Assembly (NCBI GenBank): GCA_964523795.1
Contig: CAZGAO010000005.1
Location: 39,153 to 103,152, forward strand
Source of the DNA: SABY01 sp964523795
Lineage (GTDB): Bacteria; Bacteroidota; Bacteroidia; Bacteroidales; 4484-276
Length of the DNA stretch: 64,000 nucleotides
Reading direction: 5' to 3'
The notes below the pieces were generated by a model, which searched no databases, was not told where the DNA came from, and was given only the letters and a program-made list of their open reading frames with translations. Shown piece by piece: positions 7,421-15,955 of this stretch. Position 1 is the stretch's first letter. The number at the start of each line of letters is the position of its first letter. Made by a program: the position numbers and the translations under genes.

Positions 7421-7639
7421 TTAGACGGCAATTTGCAAGGTCTCTGCAAAAGTGGATATTCGGGGGATGGGGAGGTTTTCGATTTTTAGTCCTTCAATGT
7501 GAAAAGCAATAGCTTCTCTGATGTTTTGTTTGGCTTCATCGATAGTACCACCAAAAGATACACAGCCGGGCAAATCAGGAACCCAGGCACCAAAGTGTCC
7601 ATTGCTGTTTTTCTCGAATAGAATAAGGTATTGTGTCAT
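7421..7639 (-). CDS. HicB-family antitoxin
   Basis: The 72-residue protein reads YLILFEKNSNGHFGAWVPDLPGCVSFGGTIDEA and continues into a helix containing NIREAIAFHIEGL. This is the RNase H-like fold of HicB antitoxins, which neutralise HicA mRNA interferases. No separate DNA-binding domain follows, so it is the short form. The start overlaps the stop codon of a 25-codon relic of hicA, so the partner appears lost and the antitoxin is an orphan. Whether it is still expressed cannot be told. Confidence 0.85.
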   Translation of the reverse strand: MTQYLILFEKNSNGHFGAWVPDLPGCVSFGGTIDEAKQNIREAIAFHIEGLKIENLPIPRISTFAETLQIAV

Positions 7640-7713
7640 CGTAGTCCTGCTGTTTTTAAGATACTATTCTCTAATCCTTTAGGTAAAATTATGACTTCTT
7701 TAACTTTCAAAAC
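7636..7713 (-). pseudogene. Relic of the hicA toxin gene (3' end only)
   Basis: Directly upstream of hicB, a frame of 25 codons ends in a TGA that overlaps the hicB ATG. It reads VLKVKEVIILPKGLENSILK and then TAGLR. This resembles the usual end of HicA (..KELPKGTLRAILKQAGL). An in-frame TAA at 7716-7714 lies just before it, and no HicA core sequence is visible further upstream. The overlap and position are those of a normal hicAB operon, which supports a truncated toxin. Confidence 0.5.
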
Positions 7714-8165
7714 TTAAATAGTTATTACACTTTACAAAAATAGATATTTTTATTTTCATTAAAAATTATTTCCACGAAACAAGCGGATAACTTATAATAT
7801 GTACCTCTCTACCTGCTTTATTTCGGCAGAACAGCGAATAACAATTCGCTAGTAACGATTAACGCGCTCCCTTTGCTGACCTTTGATATTATTTCGCTTA
7901 AAATGTATCAGTAAAAAGTATGATGCACGTCAACTTCTCAAAATCTGAGCCTCGGTCGAAAAATGATGTTGAGGGTTTTTTAAATCGTTGTCAACAAAAT
8001 GATTACATCCAAATATTTGTATAAAAATGAATACGAAAAAATCAGGATTTAAATAATTTGGCCAAGGCTGAAAAGCCCTCTATTTAATAGGTAGCAAAAG
8101 TTTGAGGCTCAATCAGATTGAATCTTTTTTAGCTTTGCAGCGCAAAATTTAAAATTTTAAAGCGC
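7714..8165. other. Intergenic region without a recognisable gene
   Basis: About 450 A+T-rich bases between the hicA relic and nhaD. I see no ORF with family features, no clear terminator and no repeat. A -7 box for nhaD is at its end. Confidence 0.5.
8130..8137 (+). promoter_or_regulatory. -7 promoter box for the antiporter gene
   Basis: TAGCTTTG matches TAnnTTTG and lies 28 bases before the nhaD start. A TTTG at 8101-8104 is 25 bases upstream, slightly outside the usual spacing. Confidence 0.4.
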
Positions 8166-9923
8166 ATGTTTATACTAATGGTGATTGTGTTTGTTCTGGG
8201 CTATGCAGCCATTGCTCTGGAGCATCCCTTAAAAGTTAACAAATCGGCCTCAGCCCTTATGCTTGGTGTCGTCCTGTGGGTCTTACTGATGTTTGGCGGC
8301 GAATCGCTGCTGGTGGACACCTCACATTTCAAGGAGTATCTGAGCCAGGTTATCGGTGGCGACTTTGCCGGTTTTATCTCGCATTACGCCTTGCTGCATC
8401 ATCTGGGCGAAATTTCCGAGATCATCTTTTTCCTCCTGGGAGCTATGACCATCGTTGAGTTGGTGGATTCGCACGAGGGTTTCGCCATTATCACCGACAA
8501 GATAAAAACCACAAAAAAGGTAAAACTCCTGTGGATTTTAAGCGTGCTCACCTTTTTCATGTCCGCCGCCCTCGACAATCTTACCACCTCAATAGTAATG
8601 GTCGCCCTGCTACGCAAGCTGGTTGCCGACAAATCCGACCGCTGGTTTTTTGCGGGCATGATTGTCGTTGCAGCCAATGCCGGGGGTGCCTGGTCGCCCA
8701 TTGGCGATGTTACCACCATTATGCTGTGGATTGCCGGCGATGTTACTACGGTAAATATTATTGTTAAAGTTATTTTCCCCAGTTTGGTTTCGATGATCGT
8801 ACCTCTTGTAATACTTACCTTTAGCATGAAGGGCAATGTGCGCACACCCGATAATGGTTCGATGGATCAATTTGAAAATGGGGCTGACCCCACCACGCCC
8901 TTCGAGCGCAACCTGGTATTTTTCATGGGCGTAGGCTCTTTGCTTTTTGTTCCGGTATTCAAAACCGTTACGCACCTGCCTCCCTACCTGGGCATGTTGT
9001 GGGGCTTGGGCTTGTTGTGGCTCGTTACCGAAATCATCCACAAAAGTAAAAACGATGAACACAAAACCTACCTTTCGGTGATAGGCGTGCTGCGCAAGGT
9101 GGATGTGCCCAGCGTACTTTTCTTTTTAGGAATACTTACGGCTGTTGCCGCCCTGCAAACCGCCGGTCATCTTATTTTGCTGGCCGACTTCCTGCGCGAG
9201 TTTGTGGGCAACCTCTACGCCATCAACATTATCATCGGCGTGCTCTCATCCATCGTGGATAATGTGCCACTGGTAGCTGCCGCCATGGGCATGTACAATT
9301 ATCCGCCCGACCATTATTTCTGGGAGTTTCTGGCCTATTGCGCCGGTACCGGTGGTAGCATCCTTATTATTGGCTCGGCAGCCGGTGTTGCCGTTATGGG
9401 TATGGAAAAGATTGATTTTATCTGGTATTTCAAAAAAATCAGCTTGCTGGCCTTGGTTGGTTATCTTGCAGGTGCTGGCGTATATATCCTTCAGGAAGAG
9501 AGCGGGATTTTGAATTTTGGGCATCACACCAACGAAGTCAGCATCGATTTGAGGGACGAAAACCAAATCAAAAACTATATTTTTTCCAACGAATTTTATA
9601 AAGAAGCAGACCAAACCATCGAGGAAGGCATCTCGCCCAAGGGTGAAGATGGCGTATTTATTCATTTTGTGCGCGTAGTGCAGGATAATAAAATGCAGTT
9701 TGGCTACAGCAAAAAAACCATCGCTGGCGAATCGGAAACGATGGAGAGTAAAATTGATGAGGGGATGTTCAAAATTACGCCCTTCTCGGATGATCTGGTA
9801 AAATTTAAATTGCTGGATGAAGATTACTACCTTAACAGTAACGGCCAGCTTTTTGAAAAAGCCAACGAACGCTCCAAAGGCTTTTCGGTGATTTGGAATT
9901 TGAAAAAATTTGAGGGAGAGTAG
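8166..9923 (+). CDS. nhaD: NhaD-type Na+/H+ antiporter with C-terminal extension
   Basis: Residues 1-445 form a polytopic membrane protein of the NhaD/ion-transporter superfamily. Diagnostic segments include ALDNLTTS, GGAWSPIGDVTT, SSIVDNVPLVAA and GTGGSILIIGSAAG; the Asp-Asn and Asp-Val pairs lie in membrane segments expected to handle Na+ and H+. It exports Na+ in exchange for protons, for pH and salt tolerance. NhaD proteins are usually about 420-480 residues, but this one has about 135 further residues (445-585) predicted to be soluble, starting HHTNEVSIDLRDENQ and recognisable as no known domain. It may be a regulatory or partner-binding tail. The gene stands alone downstream of a -7 box. 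Confidence 0.85.
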   Translation: MFILMVIVFVLGYAAIALEHPLKVNKSASALMLGVVLWVLLMFGGESLLVDTSHFKEYLSQVIGGDFAGFISHYALLHHLGEISEIIFFLLGAMTIVELVDSHEGFAIITDKIKTTKKVKLLWILSVLTFFMSAALDNLTTSIVMVALLRKLVADKSDRWFFAGMIVVAANAGGAWSPIGDVTTIMLWIAGDVTTVNIIVKVIFPSLVSMIVPLVILTFSMKGNVRTPDNGSMDQFENGADPTTPFERNLVFFMGVGSLLFVPVFKTVTHLPPYLGMLWGLGLLWLVTEIIHKSKNDEHKTYLSVIGVLRKVDVPSVLFFLGILTAVAALQTAGHLILLADFLREFVGNLYAINIIIGVLSSIVDNVPLVAAAMGMYNYPPDHYFWEFLAYCAGTGGSILIIGSAAGVAVMGMEKIDFIWYFKKISLLALVGYLAGAGVYILQEESGILNFGHHTNEVSIDLRDENQIKNYIFSNEFYKEADQTIEEGISPKGEDGVFIHFVRVVQDNKMQFGYSKKTIAGESETMESKIDEGMFKITPFSDDLVKFKLLDEDYYLNSNGQLFEKANERSKGFSVIWNLKKFEGE

Positions 9924-9947
9924 CCGGGAGACTAAGTTTTAGAGAGA

Positions 9948-10625
9948 ATGAAAACACCCATCATTCAGGTTGCAGGAATTCGTTCGCTTGATGAGGCCGC
10001 GATGCTGGTCGAAGCGGGATTTAGCCACCTGGGTTTTCCCTTCGCGCTCAATTATCACGCCGAGGATACCACCATCAAAGCAGCCGCCGACATCATTCGC
10101 TCGCTGCCTGCATCGGTAGCGGTGGTATTGATTACCTATCTGAATAAAGCAAAAGAAATTGACCAACTGATGCAAGAACTCGGCTGCAGGATTGTGCAGG
10201 TGCATGGCGCAATCGATCTGGATGAGCTGGAGCAATTGCGCAAGATAAGGCCGGATATCGAAATCTGGAAAAGCCTGGTCATTAACCCTCAATATGCTGA
10301 AAAGGTATTTACAGAGTTTGCTCAATATTACCCATTGGCAGATGCCTTTATCACCGATACCTACGACCCTGCCAACGGAGCCTCGGGAGCAACTGGTAAA
10401 ACCCACGATTGGCGGATAAGTGCCAAGCTGGTGCGCCAAAGTGATAAAGCAATTATCCTGGCCGGAGGTTTAAATGCAGGGAATGTTTACGATGCCACCA
10501 TTCAAACGCAGGTGGCCGGGGTGGATGTGCATACGGGGATCGAAGACAGCCGGGGATGTAAAGTGAAGGAAAAGGCCGAAGCCTTTGTAAAAGCTGCCCT
10601 TAAGGCTTTCGATAGCTTGGCTTAG
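9948..10625 (+). CDS. TrpF-like (phosphoribosylanthranilate isomerase fold) protein lacking the catalytic Cys
   Basis: The 225 residues follow the PRA isomerase barrel: an N-terminal strand, VQVHG, an acidic site in FITDTYD (Asp137), the GATGKTHDW phosphate loop, LAGGLNAGNV and GVDVHTGIE. The first strand, however, reads IIQVAGI where TrpF enzymes have K-I-C-G, so both the Lys and the general-base Cys are missing (Gln7, Ala9). No other tryptophan gene is adjacent. It is probably a paralogue with a changed substrate or function. The end overlaps the convergent anmK gene by four bases. Confidence 0.7.
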   Translation: MKTPIIQVAGIRSLDEAAMLVEAGFSHLGFPFALNYHAEDTTIKAAADIIRSLPASVAVVLITYLNKAKEIDQLMQELGCRIVQVHGAIDLDELEQLRKIRPDIEIWKSLVINPQYAEKVFTEFAQYYPLADAFITDTYDPANGASGATGKTHDWRISAKLVRQSDKAIILAGGLNAGNVYDATIQTQVAGVDVHTGIEDSRGCKVKEKAEAFVKAALKAFDSLA

Positions 10626-11680
10626 GCCAGATAAATACAGCCGCCCGAGCTATCGCGCCTGGCACCGGTAACTGTGGCCAGGGTATTAATTTTGTCCTCC
10701 AGACGAAGCAAACCCAGATAGGCAAATACCAGGGCTTCCTTGTAATGCACCAAATTCTTTTCGGGGATTAGCAAGGGGTATTTTGAATGATGCCGGATTC
10801 GGGAAATTAAAAAGCCGTTTTCAGCTCCCCCGCCCGTAGTCAGAATTTGGCCCGAAACATTGGCAGGTAAAGCTTTGTTTATTTGTATCGCAATATGTTC
10901 GCACAGGGTGGATAAAATATCCGGTACTTCCAACTCCATTGCATCAATTATAGGAAGGAATTCGCTATCGAGCCATTCGCGCCCCAGCGATTTGGCTTTT
11001 TTAATTTGATAAAAATCCAAACTATTTAAACGATACAAAAGGGCTTCATTAATTTTACCACTGGCTGCAAGCACTCCATCTTTATCAAAATCGTGTCCCA
11101 GCTTTTTAACATAGTAATTCAGCGCAATGTTAGCCGGACAAATATCGAAAGCTTTACGTAGGCCATTTTCATCAAACGAAACATTGGCAAAGCCCCCCAG
11201 GTTGAGGCAAAAAGCATAGTCGCCAAAAAGATCTCTGTCGCCAATAGGCACCAGGGGTGCACCCTGTCCGCCCAAAGCCACATCCAGCGAACGAAAATCG
11301 CTAACCACATTTATTTCGGTTTCGGCAGCAATTGCGGCTCCATGCCCAATTTGTAAAGTAAAACCCTGGTGGGGCTGGTGAAAAACCGTATGGCCATGCG
11401 AGGCGATAAATTGCGGCTGGCATGGGTAGCTCTCTATAAAATTGAGTACTTGTTTTCCCAGATACACTCCATATTCAAAATCCAGGCGGCTGAGTTCTGT
11501 GCCCGAAAGCAGGGGTGCTCCACGAAGTCTTTCTTTCCATGCGTTGGAATAAGAAATCGTTTCCGCTTCAATGATGCGGAAATTAGTTTTTCCTGCCGAA
11601 GTTTCAAATTCGCATAGCGCAATGTCAAGTCCGTCAAGCGAGGTTCCCGACATCAATCCGATGGCCATCGTCCTTTTCAT
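10622..11680 (-). CDS. anmK: Anhydro-N-acetylmuramic acid kinase
   Basis: The 352-residue protein begins with the family signature GLMSGTSLDGLD (residues 8-19) and has GGFANVS and TTGGGAENGF of the ASKHA kinase fold. AnmK cleaves and phosphorylates 1,6-anhydro-MurNAc to MurNAc-6-phosphate, recycling cell-wall fragments in the cytoplasm. Its start codon touches the murF stop codon with no gap, so the two peptidoglycan genes form an operon with probable translational coupling. The length is normal (about 350-370). Confidence 0.9.
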   Translation of the reverse strand: MKRTMAIGLMSGTSLDGLDIALCEFETSAGKTNFRIIEAETISYSNAWKERLRGAPLLSGTELSRLDFEYGVYLGKQVLNFIESYPCQPQFIASHGHTVFHQPHQGFTLQIGHGAAIAAETEINVVSDFRSLDVALGGQGAPLVPIGDRDLFGDYAFCLNLGGFANVSFDENGLRKAFDICPANIALNYYVKKLGHDFDKDGVLAASGKINEALLYRLNSLDFYQIKKAKSLGREWLDSEFLPIIDAMELEVPDILSTLCEHIAIQINKALPANVSGQILTTGGGAENGFLISRIRHHSKYPLLIPEKNLVHYKEALVFAYLGLLRLEDKINTLATVTGARRDSSGGCIYLA

Positions 11681-12991
11681 CTATAAAACCTCCAATAATT
11701 TTTCGAGCCTGATGCCTCTCGAACCTTTTATCAGAAAGGTATATCCCTGCAAGTCAATCTTTGCAATATCATCACGGACTTCCTCAACATCAGCGTAAGC
11801 CGCAATCCCGATTTGATCTCCGGCCAAGGCTTTGAAGTTTTTTCCCACCAAAAAAATTTTGTTCAGATTTTGATTTAAAAGATAACTAATAATTTTTTCA
11901 TGCTCTTCGCGGGAAGCCTGACCCAGCTCAAGCATATCGCCCAAAATCACAGCCTTTCGGGGATAGGGTGCCGCCACAAAATTATCCAGGGCTGCCATCA
12001 TGCTTGCCGGATTGGCGTTGTAAGCATCGAGCACAATTTTGTTGTGGGCTGTTTCGCGCCACTCCGATCGGTTATTGCCGGGTTTGTACGAGGAGAGGCC
12101 GGCGATAATACCCTCGGCAGAAACGCCAAAATACTTGCCCACACAGGCCGCAGCGATCATATTATCAAGGTTGTAGCTGCCCACGAGCTGCGATTCAATC
12201 CGGTGATCTTTATTATCAATATCTATATTAATACTTAAAAAAGGATAAGGATTAGCTATGCTTCCACTAACAAAGGCTTTTTCTGTATTTCCATAAATGA
12301 TGCTTGTGATGGCGGCGGATTTCCCGATGAGCAAAGCATCGTTGGCATTTACAAATAGTTTCCCGTGGTGCTTGCGGATGAAATCGTAGAGTTCTGTTTT
12401 GGCTTTTATCACGCCCTGGTATCCTCCAAAACCCTCCAAATGGGCTTTACCAATATTGGTAATAATTCCATAGTCGGGTTGGGAAATCCTGCACAGAGCT
12501 GCAATTTCGCCCTGATGGTTGGCACCCATTTCGATAACAGCAATTTCGTAACTTTTGTCGATGGAAAGGATGGATAGCGGAACCCCAATGTGATTGTTGA
12601 GGTTGCCGGCCGTTGCAAAAGTTTTGAATCGTTGGGAGAGCACATTTTTAATCAGCTCCTTGCTGGTGGTTTTTCCGTTAGAGCCGGTAATACCAATCAC
12701 CGGGATTTTTAATTGCCAGCGGTGCATGATGGCCAGTTCCTGCAAAGTTTCCAGTGTATCGGAAACTTTGATTATCTGCGCGGAAGCAGCAATGGCGGGG
12801 TCATCGACCACAGCAAGAGAGGCTCCGTTTTGGATGGCCTGGGCTGCATACTTGTTTCCGTCGAAGTTTTCGCCCCGGAGTGCAAAAAAGAGGCTGCCGG
12901 GGATTATCTTTCGCGAATCGGTGCTTATGGATGGGTTTTCGGTAAATTGCCGATAACACTTTTGCAGGATATCATTCATGGCAGGCTTCAT
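11681..12991 (-). CDS. murF: UDP-N-acetylmuramoyl-tripeptide--D-alanyl-D-alanine ligase
   Basis: The 436 residues show the Mur ligase plan: a UDP-binding N-terminal part (STDSRKI, GSLFFALRG), the ATP-binding loop ITGSNGKTT (residues 101-109), the central EMGANHQGEI motif and LDAYNANPASM in the C-terminal domain. MurF adds D-Ala-D-Ala to the UDP-MurNAc tripeptide, completing the cytoplasmic peptidoglycan precursor. Start could also be Met5. It follows the gldJ gene on the same strand after 116 bases containing a possible terminator, and is followed directly by anmK. Confidence 0.93.
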   Translation of the reverse strand: MKPAMNDILQKCYRQFTENPSISTDSRKIIPGSLFFALRGENFDGNKYAAQAIQNGASLAVVDDPAIAASAQIIKVSDTLETLQELAIMHRWQLKIPVIGITGSNGKTTSKELIKNVLSQRFKTFATAGNLNNHIGVPLSILSIDKSYEIAVIEMGANHQGEIAALCRISQPDYGIITNIGKAHLEGFGGYQGVIKAKTELYDFIRKHHGKLFVNANDALLIGKSAAITSIIYGNTEKAFVSGSIANPYPFLSINIDIDNKDHRIESQLVGSYNLDNMIAAACVGKYFGVSAEGIIAGLSSYKPGNNRSEWRETAHNKIVLDAYNANPASMMAALDNFVAAPYPRKAVILGDMLELGQASREEHEKIISYLLNQNLNKIFLVGKNFKALAGDQIGIAAYADVEEVRDDIAKIDLQGYTFLIKGSRGIRLEKLLEVL

Positions 12992-13014
12992 TTATTTATC
13001 AAAAAAAATAAAAC

Positions 13015-13080
13015 AAAAAAAGCTGTCCTGCGTCAAGGGCTTTTCCTTTGTAGGGACAAGGCCGTGAGCGCAATACAGCT
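13015..13080 (-). terminator. Structured RNA or possible terminator between gldJ and murF
   Basis: On minus, AGCTGTATTGCG (from 13080) can pair, with a small internal loop, with CGCAGGACAGCT (ending at 13021), followed by a T-rich stretch (13020-13001). An alternative internal pairing, TGTCC (13024-13028) with GGGACA (13053-13058), overlaps it. It may terminate the porP-gldJ transcript partially before murF. Confidence 0.4.
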
Positions 13081-13107
13081 TTCATATCAGAATAAAAATA
13101 AACCTAC

Positions 13108-14607
13108 TTATTTGATAGGTGTTCCTACGCGATCCATCGCACAACGGAAGCCAATAAAATCGGTGGCTTTGTCCTGATCCAGGAATCGGCGCACGCCCGG
13201 GCTAAGATAGTAAGCTCCGTCTTTCCATGAGCCGCCTTTGAAAACGCGCGACTGGTCGTTAACCAGGCTGCTGTTGCCGTAGTTGTACATTTCATCGGTA
13301 GATTTGGCGTTGTTTACCTCTTCCATCCAGTTAGCGCGCTCGCGTATCGAACGGTTATCGCCATCCAGATAATTTATATTGTTGGCTTCGCGATAGTTGA
13401 AGCGATCCTGATCTTCAATTTCTTTGGCTGTTACTTCGCGATAGCGAATGCGGCCTAAGGTGTCTTTTTCAGCGGTATTTCCTTCCTCGTCAAGCAGGGG
13501 TGTCATAAACACGTTTCCACGGTAAGGGCTAAAATCGGCCACATCTTCGTGGCTAAGGGGGCGGTAAACATCGGCAGTCCATTCGGCAACATTGGCGGCC
13601 ATGTTGTAGAGGCCAAAATCGTTGGGCGGATAAGTACCCACAGAGGCGGTAATGTCGGCACCATCGTTAAGGCTACCGGCCACACCCATATAGTCGCCAC
13701 GTCCTCTTTTAAAATTGGCCATATACTCGCCGTACTGGCTTTTGCCTTGCGTGCTACGCACCAGGTGTCCCGACCAGGGATAAATCCTGCGTTCGGTAAT
13801 CATCTCATTGTCGCCATATAATCCAAGTGCGGCATATTCCCATTCGGCTTCGGTAGGCAGGCGATAATTGGGCAGCAATATACCGTCTTCCATTCTTACT
13901 CTGCGCTCACCGGTTCCTGTGGGATCGAGGTCTTGAAGGGGTTCGTTTACAAGGCCATCGTATTGCCCGGCAAGGTAGGCCTGGGTATTAAAATTTTCTG
14001 CATTTTGCTGATCTGGGTCAAAGGATAAAATACCCTGGCGGATCAAGAGCATTTCGTTTACACGATCGGAACGCCAGACACAATAATCGGAGGCCTGAAG
14101 CCAGTTAATTCCTACCACCGGATAATCGTGATACGAAGGATGGCGCAAGTATAAATTGATAAGCGGCTCGTTGTAGGCCAGTTTGTCGCGCCATACCAGG
14201 GTATCGGGTAGTGCCTTGCGATAAACCTCGGGATAGTCCTGACCAAAAATCCGGTTGAGCCAGAAAAGGTACTCAAGATAATCGAGATTAGTAACCTCGG
14301 TTTGATCCATGTAAAAAGATCGAACTGTAGCCCGGCGTGCCGGGGCACTGGTTTCATATAAGGGATCTTCATCGGTTTGACCCATGATAAAGGTTCCACC
14401 CTCGATAAACACCAATCCCGGACCCGTTTCCTGAGCATTGATATCGGAAACCTGGAAGCCACCGTTTTCAGGCTCGTTGTAAGCCCAGCCTGTGGTGGCC
14501 GAAGTCTGGTTTTTGTTTCCGATAAGCCCCTTGCAGGCACTAAAGGAAATAAACACGAGCAGAAGAATTAAAACGCTGAATAGCTGCTGATTTTTAAATG
14601 TCATCAC
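13108..14607 (-). CDS. gldJ: GldJ-type gliding/T9SS lipoprotein (SUMF1/FGE fold)
   Basis: The 499-residue protein begins with a lipoprotein signal peptide (ILLLVFISFSAC, lipidated Cys25). It then has TGWAYNEPENGGF, a marker stretch typical of GldJ rather than GldK, followed by a formylglycine-generating-enzyme-like domain: GPGLVFIEGGTFIMGQ, SFYMDQTEVTN, PVVGINWLQASDYC, LPTEAEWEYAA, then FKGGSW and FIGFRCA at the end. GldJ is an outer-membrane lipoprotein needed for gliding and for stability of the T9SS GldK/PorK components; it is not expected to be an enzyme. The porP/sprF-family gene is 28 bases upstream on the same strand, which suggests an operon. Confidence 0.85.
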   Translation of the reverse strand: MMTFKNQQLFSVLILLLVFISFSACKGLIGNKNQTSATTGWAYNEPENGGFQVSDINAQETGPGLVFIEGGTFIMGQTDEDPLYETSAPARRATVRSFYMDQTEVTNLDYLEYLFWLNRIFGQDYPEVYRKALPDTLVWRDKLAYNEPLINLYLRHPSYHDYPVVGINWLQASDYCVWRSDRVNEMLLIRQGILSFDPDQQNAENFNTQAYLAGQYDGLVNEPLQDLDPTGTGERRVRMEDGILLPNYRLPTEAEWEYAALGLYGDNEMITERRIYPWSGHLVRSTQGKSQYGEYMANFKRGRGDYMGVAGSLNDGADITASVGTYPPNDFGLYNMAANVAEWTADVYRPLSHEDVADFSPYRGNVFMTPLLDEEGNTAEKDTLGRIRYREVTAKEIEDQDRFNYREANNINYLDGDNRSIRERANWMEEVNNAKSTDEMYNYGNSSLVNDQSRVFKGGSWKDGAYYLSPGVRRFLDQDKATDFIGFRCAMDRVGTPIK

Positions 14608-14635
14608 TACGATTTTTGAAAAACAGGTACATTAA

Positions 14636-15625
14636 CTAAAAGGACGGACATTTTATTGCTCTCGATCTTTTTCTTTTTTGATCGCAGGCAAATGTCCATG
14701 AAAGTGATATTTCGTGCGCCCCGCCGCTTTGTATGGCCAGGCTCGAAATAGAGTAATCAAAACTATAGCCCAGCCTCAGGCTTTTTTGCACCAAACCCAG
14801 CGAAACGATGATGGCATCGGGGTTGACAAAGGCATGACGAAACCACAATCCGGCGACGAAGGGAGCCAGCGTAAAATAACTACCGAGGTTTAGCTGGCGA
14901 TACTGCCCCTGCTGCTGGTACATGATGTTGGGCGACACAATAAGACTTGGGCCGGATGAACGGCGATAGCCACGCGAACTTTCGCTGCCAAAATTGGCTC
15001 CGGCATGAAGGGTAAACTTTCGCTTTAGCAGATTCTCGTCCTCGGTGTTCAGGCTTATGTCCGGACTTGCTAGATGATGTACCGCTGCTCCGAGAAAATA
15101 TTTTTCATCGTAACCCACCACAAAACCGGTGGCAAAATCGGGATACATCAAATTGCTTTTGTAATCTTCAAAATTAGGAGACGGGATACCGGGATTATTA
15201 ATACCAAAATCCAGTTTGTCAAAATTCAGTCCGCGATTGCCCAAACCTGCCTGCAAAGCAAGGTTGGCTTCCATGCGGTCGCTAAGCTGAAAATTATAGG
15301 CATACATACCGCTCAACTGGAAATCGTACAAGGCCCCCTGGCCACTCGAATTGTAATCGACCTGTACACCCAGTCCTCCCGACACAAATTCGGAATACTG
15401 ATCGTAAGATGCGCTGTACGAAACAAAGGCTCCGGGAAGCGAGGGCCATTGATTGCGATAATTGGCGATAATTCGTGGGCAATATTCAGCCCCTGCAAGT
15501 GCCGGATTAAGGTAAAGCGGATTGGCGTAAAATTGCGAGTAGGTATAATCCTGGGCTATCGCAATAAAGCTGAAAGCATTGAATAAGAGCAGGAAAACAA
15601 ATATTTTGAGCTGTGTTTTAATCAT
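14636..15625 (-). CDS. PorP/SprF-family type IX secretion outer-membrane protein
   Basis: The 329-residue protein has a signal peptide ending ...FIAIAQ and then the family hallmark DYTYSQFYANPLYLNPALAG. It continues with beta-hairpin text expected for an outer-membrane barrel (YRNQWPSLPGAFVSYSASYD, GGLGVQVDYNSSGQG, AYNFQL). PorP/SprF proteins assist T9SS and anchor or secrete type B clients such as SprB-like adhesins. It is the first gene of a probable operon with gldJ. Large client adhesins are often just upstream of sprF genes, but here the upstream gene is divergent porU. Confidence 0.9.
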   Translation of the reverse strand: MIKTQLKIFVFLLLFNAFSFIAIAQDYTYSQFYANPLYLNPALAGAEYCPRIIANYRNQWPSLPGAFVSYSASYDQYSEFVSGGLGVQVDYNSSGQGALYDFQLSGMYAYNFQLSDRMEANLALQAGLGNRGLNFDKLDFGINNPGIPSPNFEDYKSNLMYPDFATGFVVGYDEKYFLGAAVHHLASPDISLNTEDENLLKRKFTLHAGANFGSESSRGYRRSSGPSLIVSPNIMYQQQGQYRQLNLGSYFTLAPFVAGLWFRHAFVNPDAIIVSLGLVQKSLRLGYSFDYSISSLAIQSGGAHEISLSWTFACDQKRKRSRAIKCPSF

Positions 15626-15955
15626 ATTCGTGCAAAACGCTACGCAACCTTTTGTTTGCTAATTAACTCTATATTTTTAGACTTATTTTAAGCCAATGTT
15701 TATAAGGCCAAAACAGGGCAAAACAAGATGAGAACCTTACTGCCGGTGATAATAGAGGCACAGCACGGCGCAATAGCTGCCATTTTGCAATATCAACAAA
15801 TAAGAAACGTTCTCATTGACTTGTTTAAAATCAGGATGAAATCTGAAATATTATTAAAGCCTGGTTTTCTGGCAATTTTCAAAACAGAACCGTTATGAAC
15901 AATGCTTAAATTTAAAATGTTCATCGTTAAATGCGGTACAAACTCGTTAATTATT
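15626..15955. other. Divergent intergenic region between porP/sprF and porU
   Basis: About 330 bases with no credible gene. It should contain the promoters of both T9SS transcription units, but I find no clean TAnnTTTG box. One long-range inverted repeat is visible: ATGAGAAC (15728-15735) and GTTCTCAT (15809-15816), flanked further out by AACAAG and CTTGTT. Confidence 0.45.
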
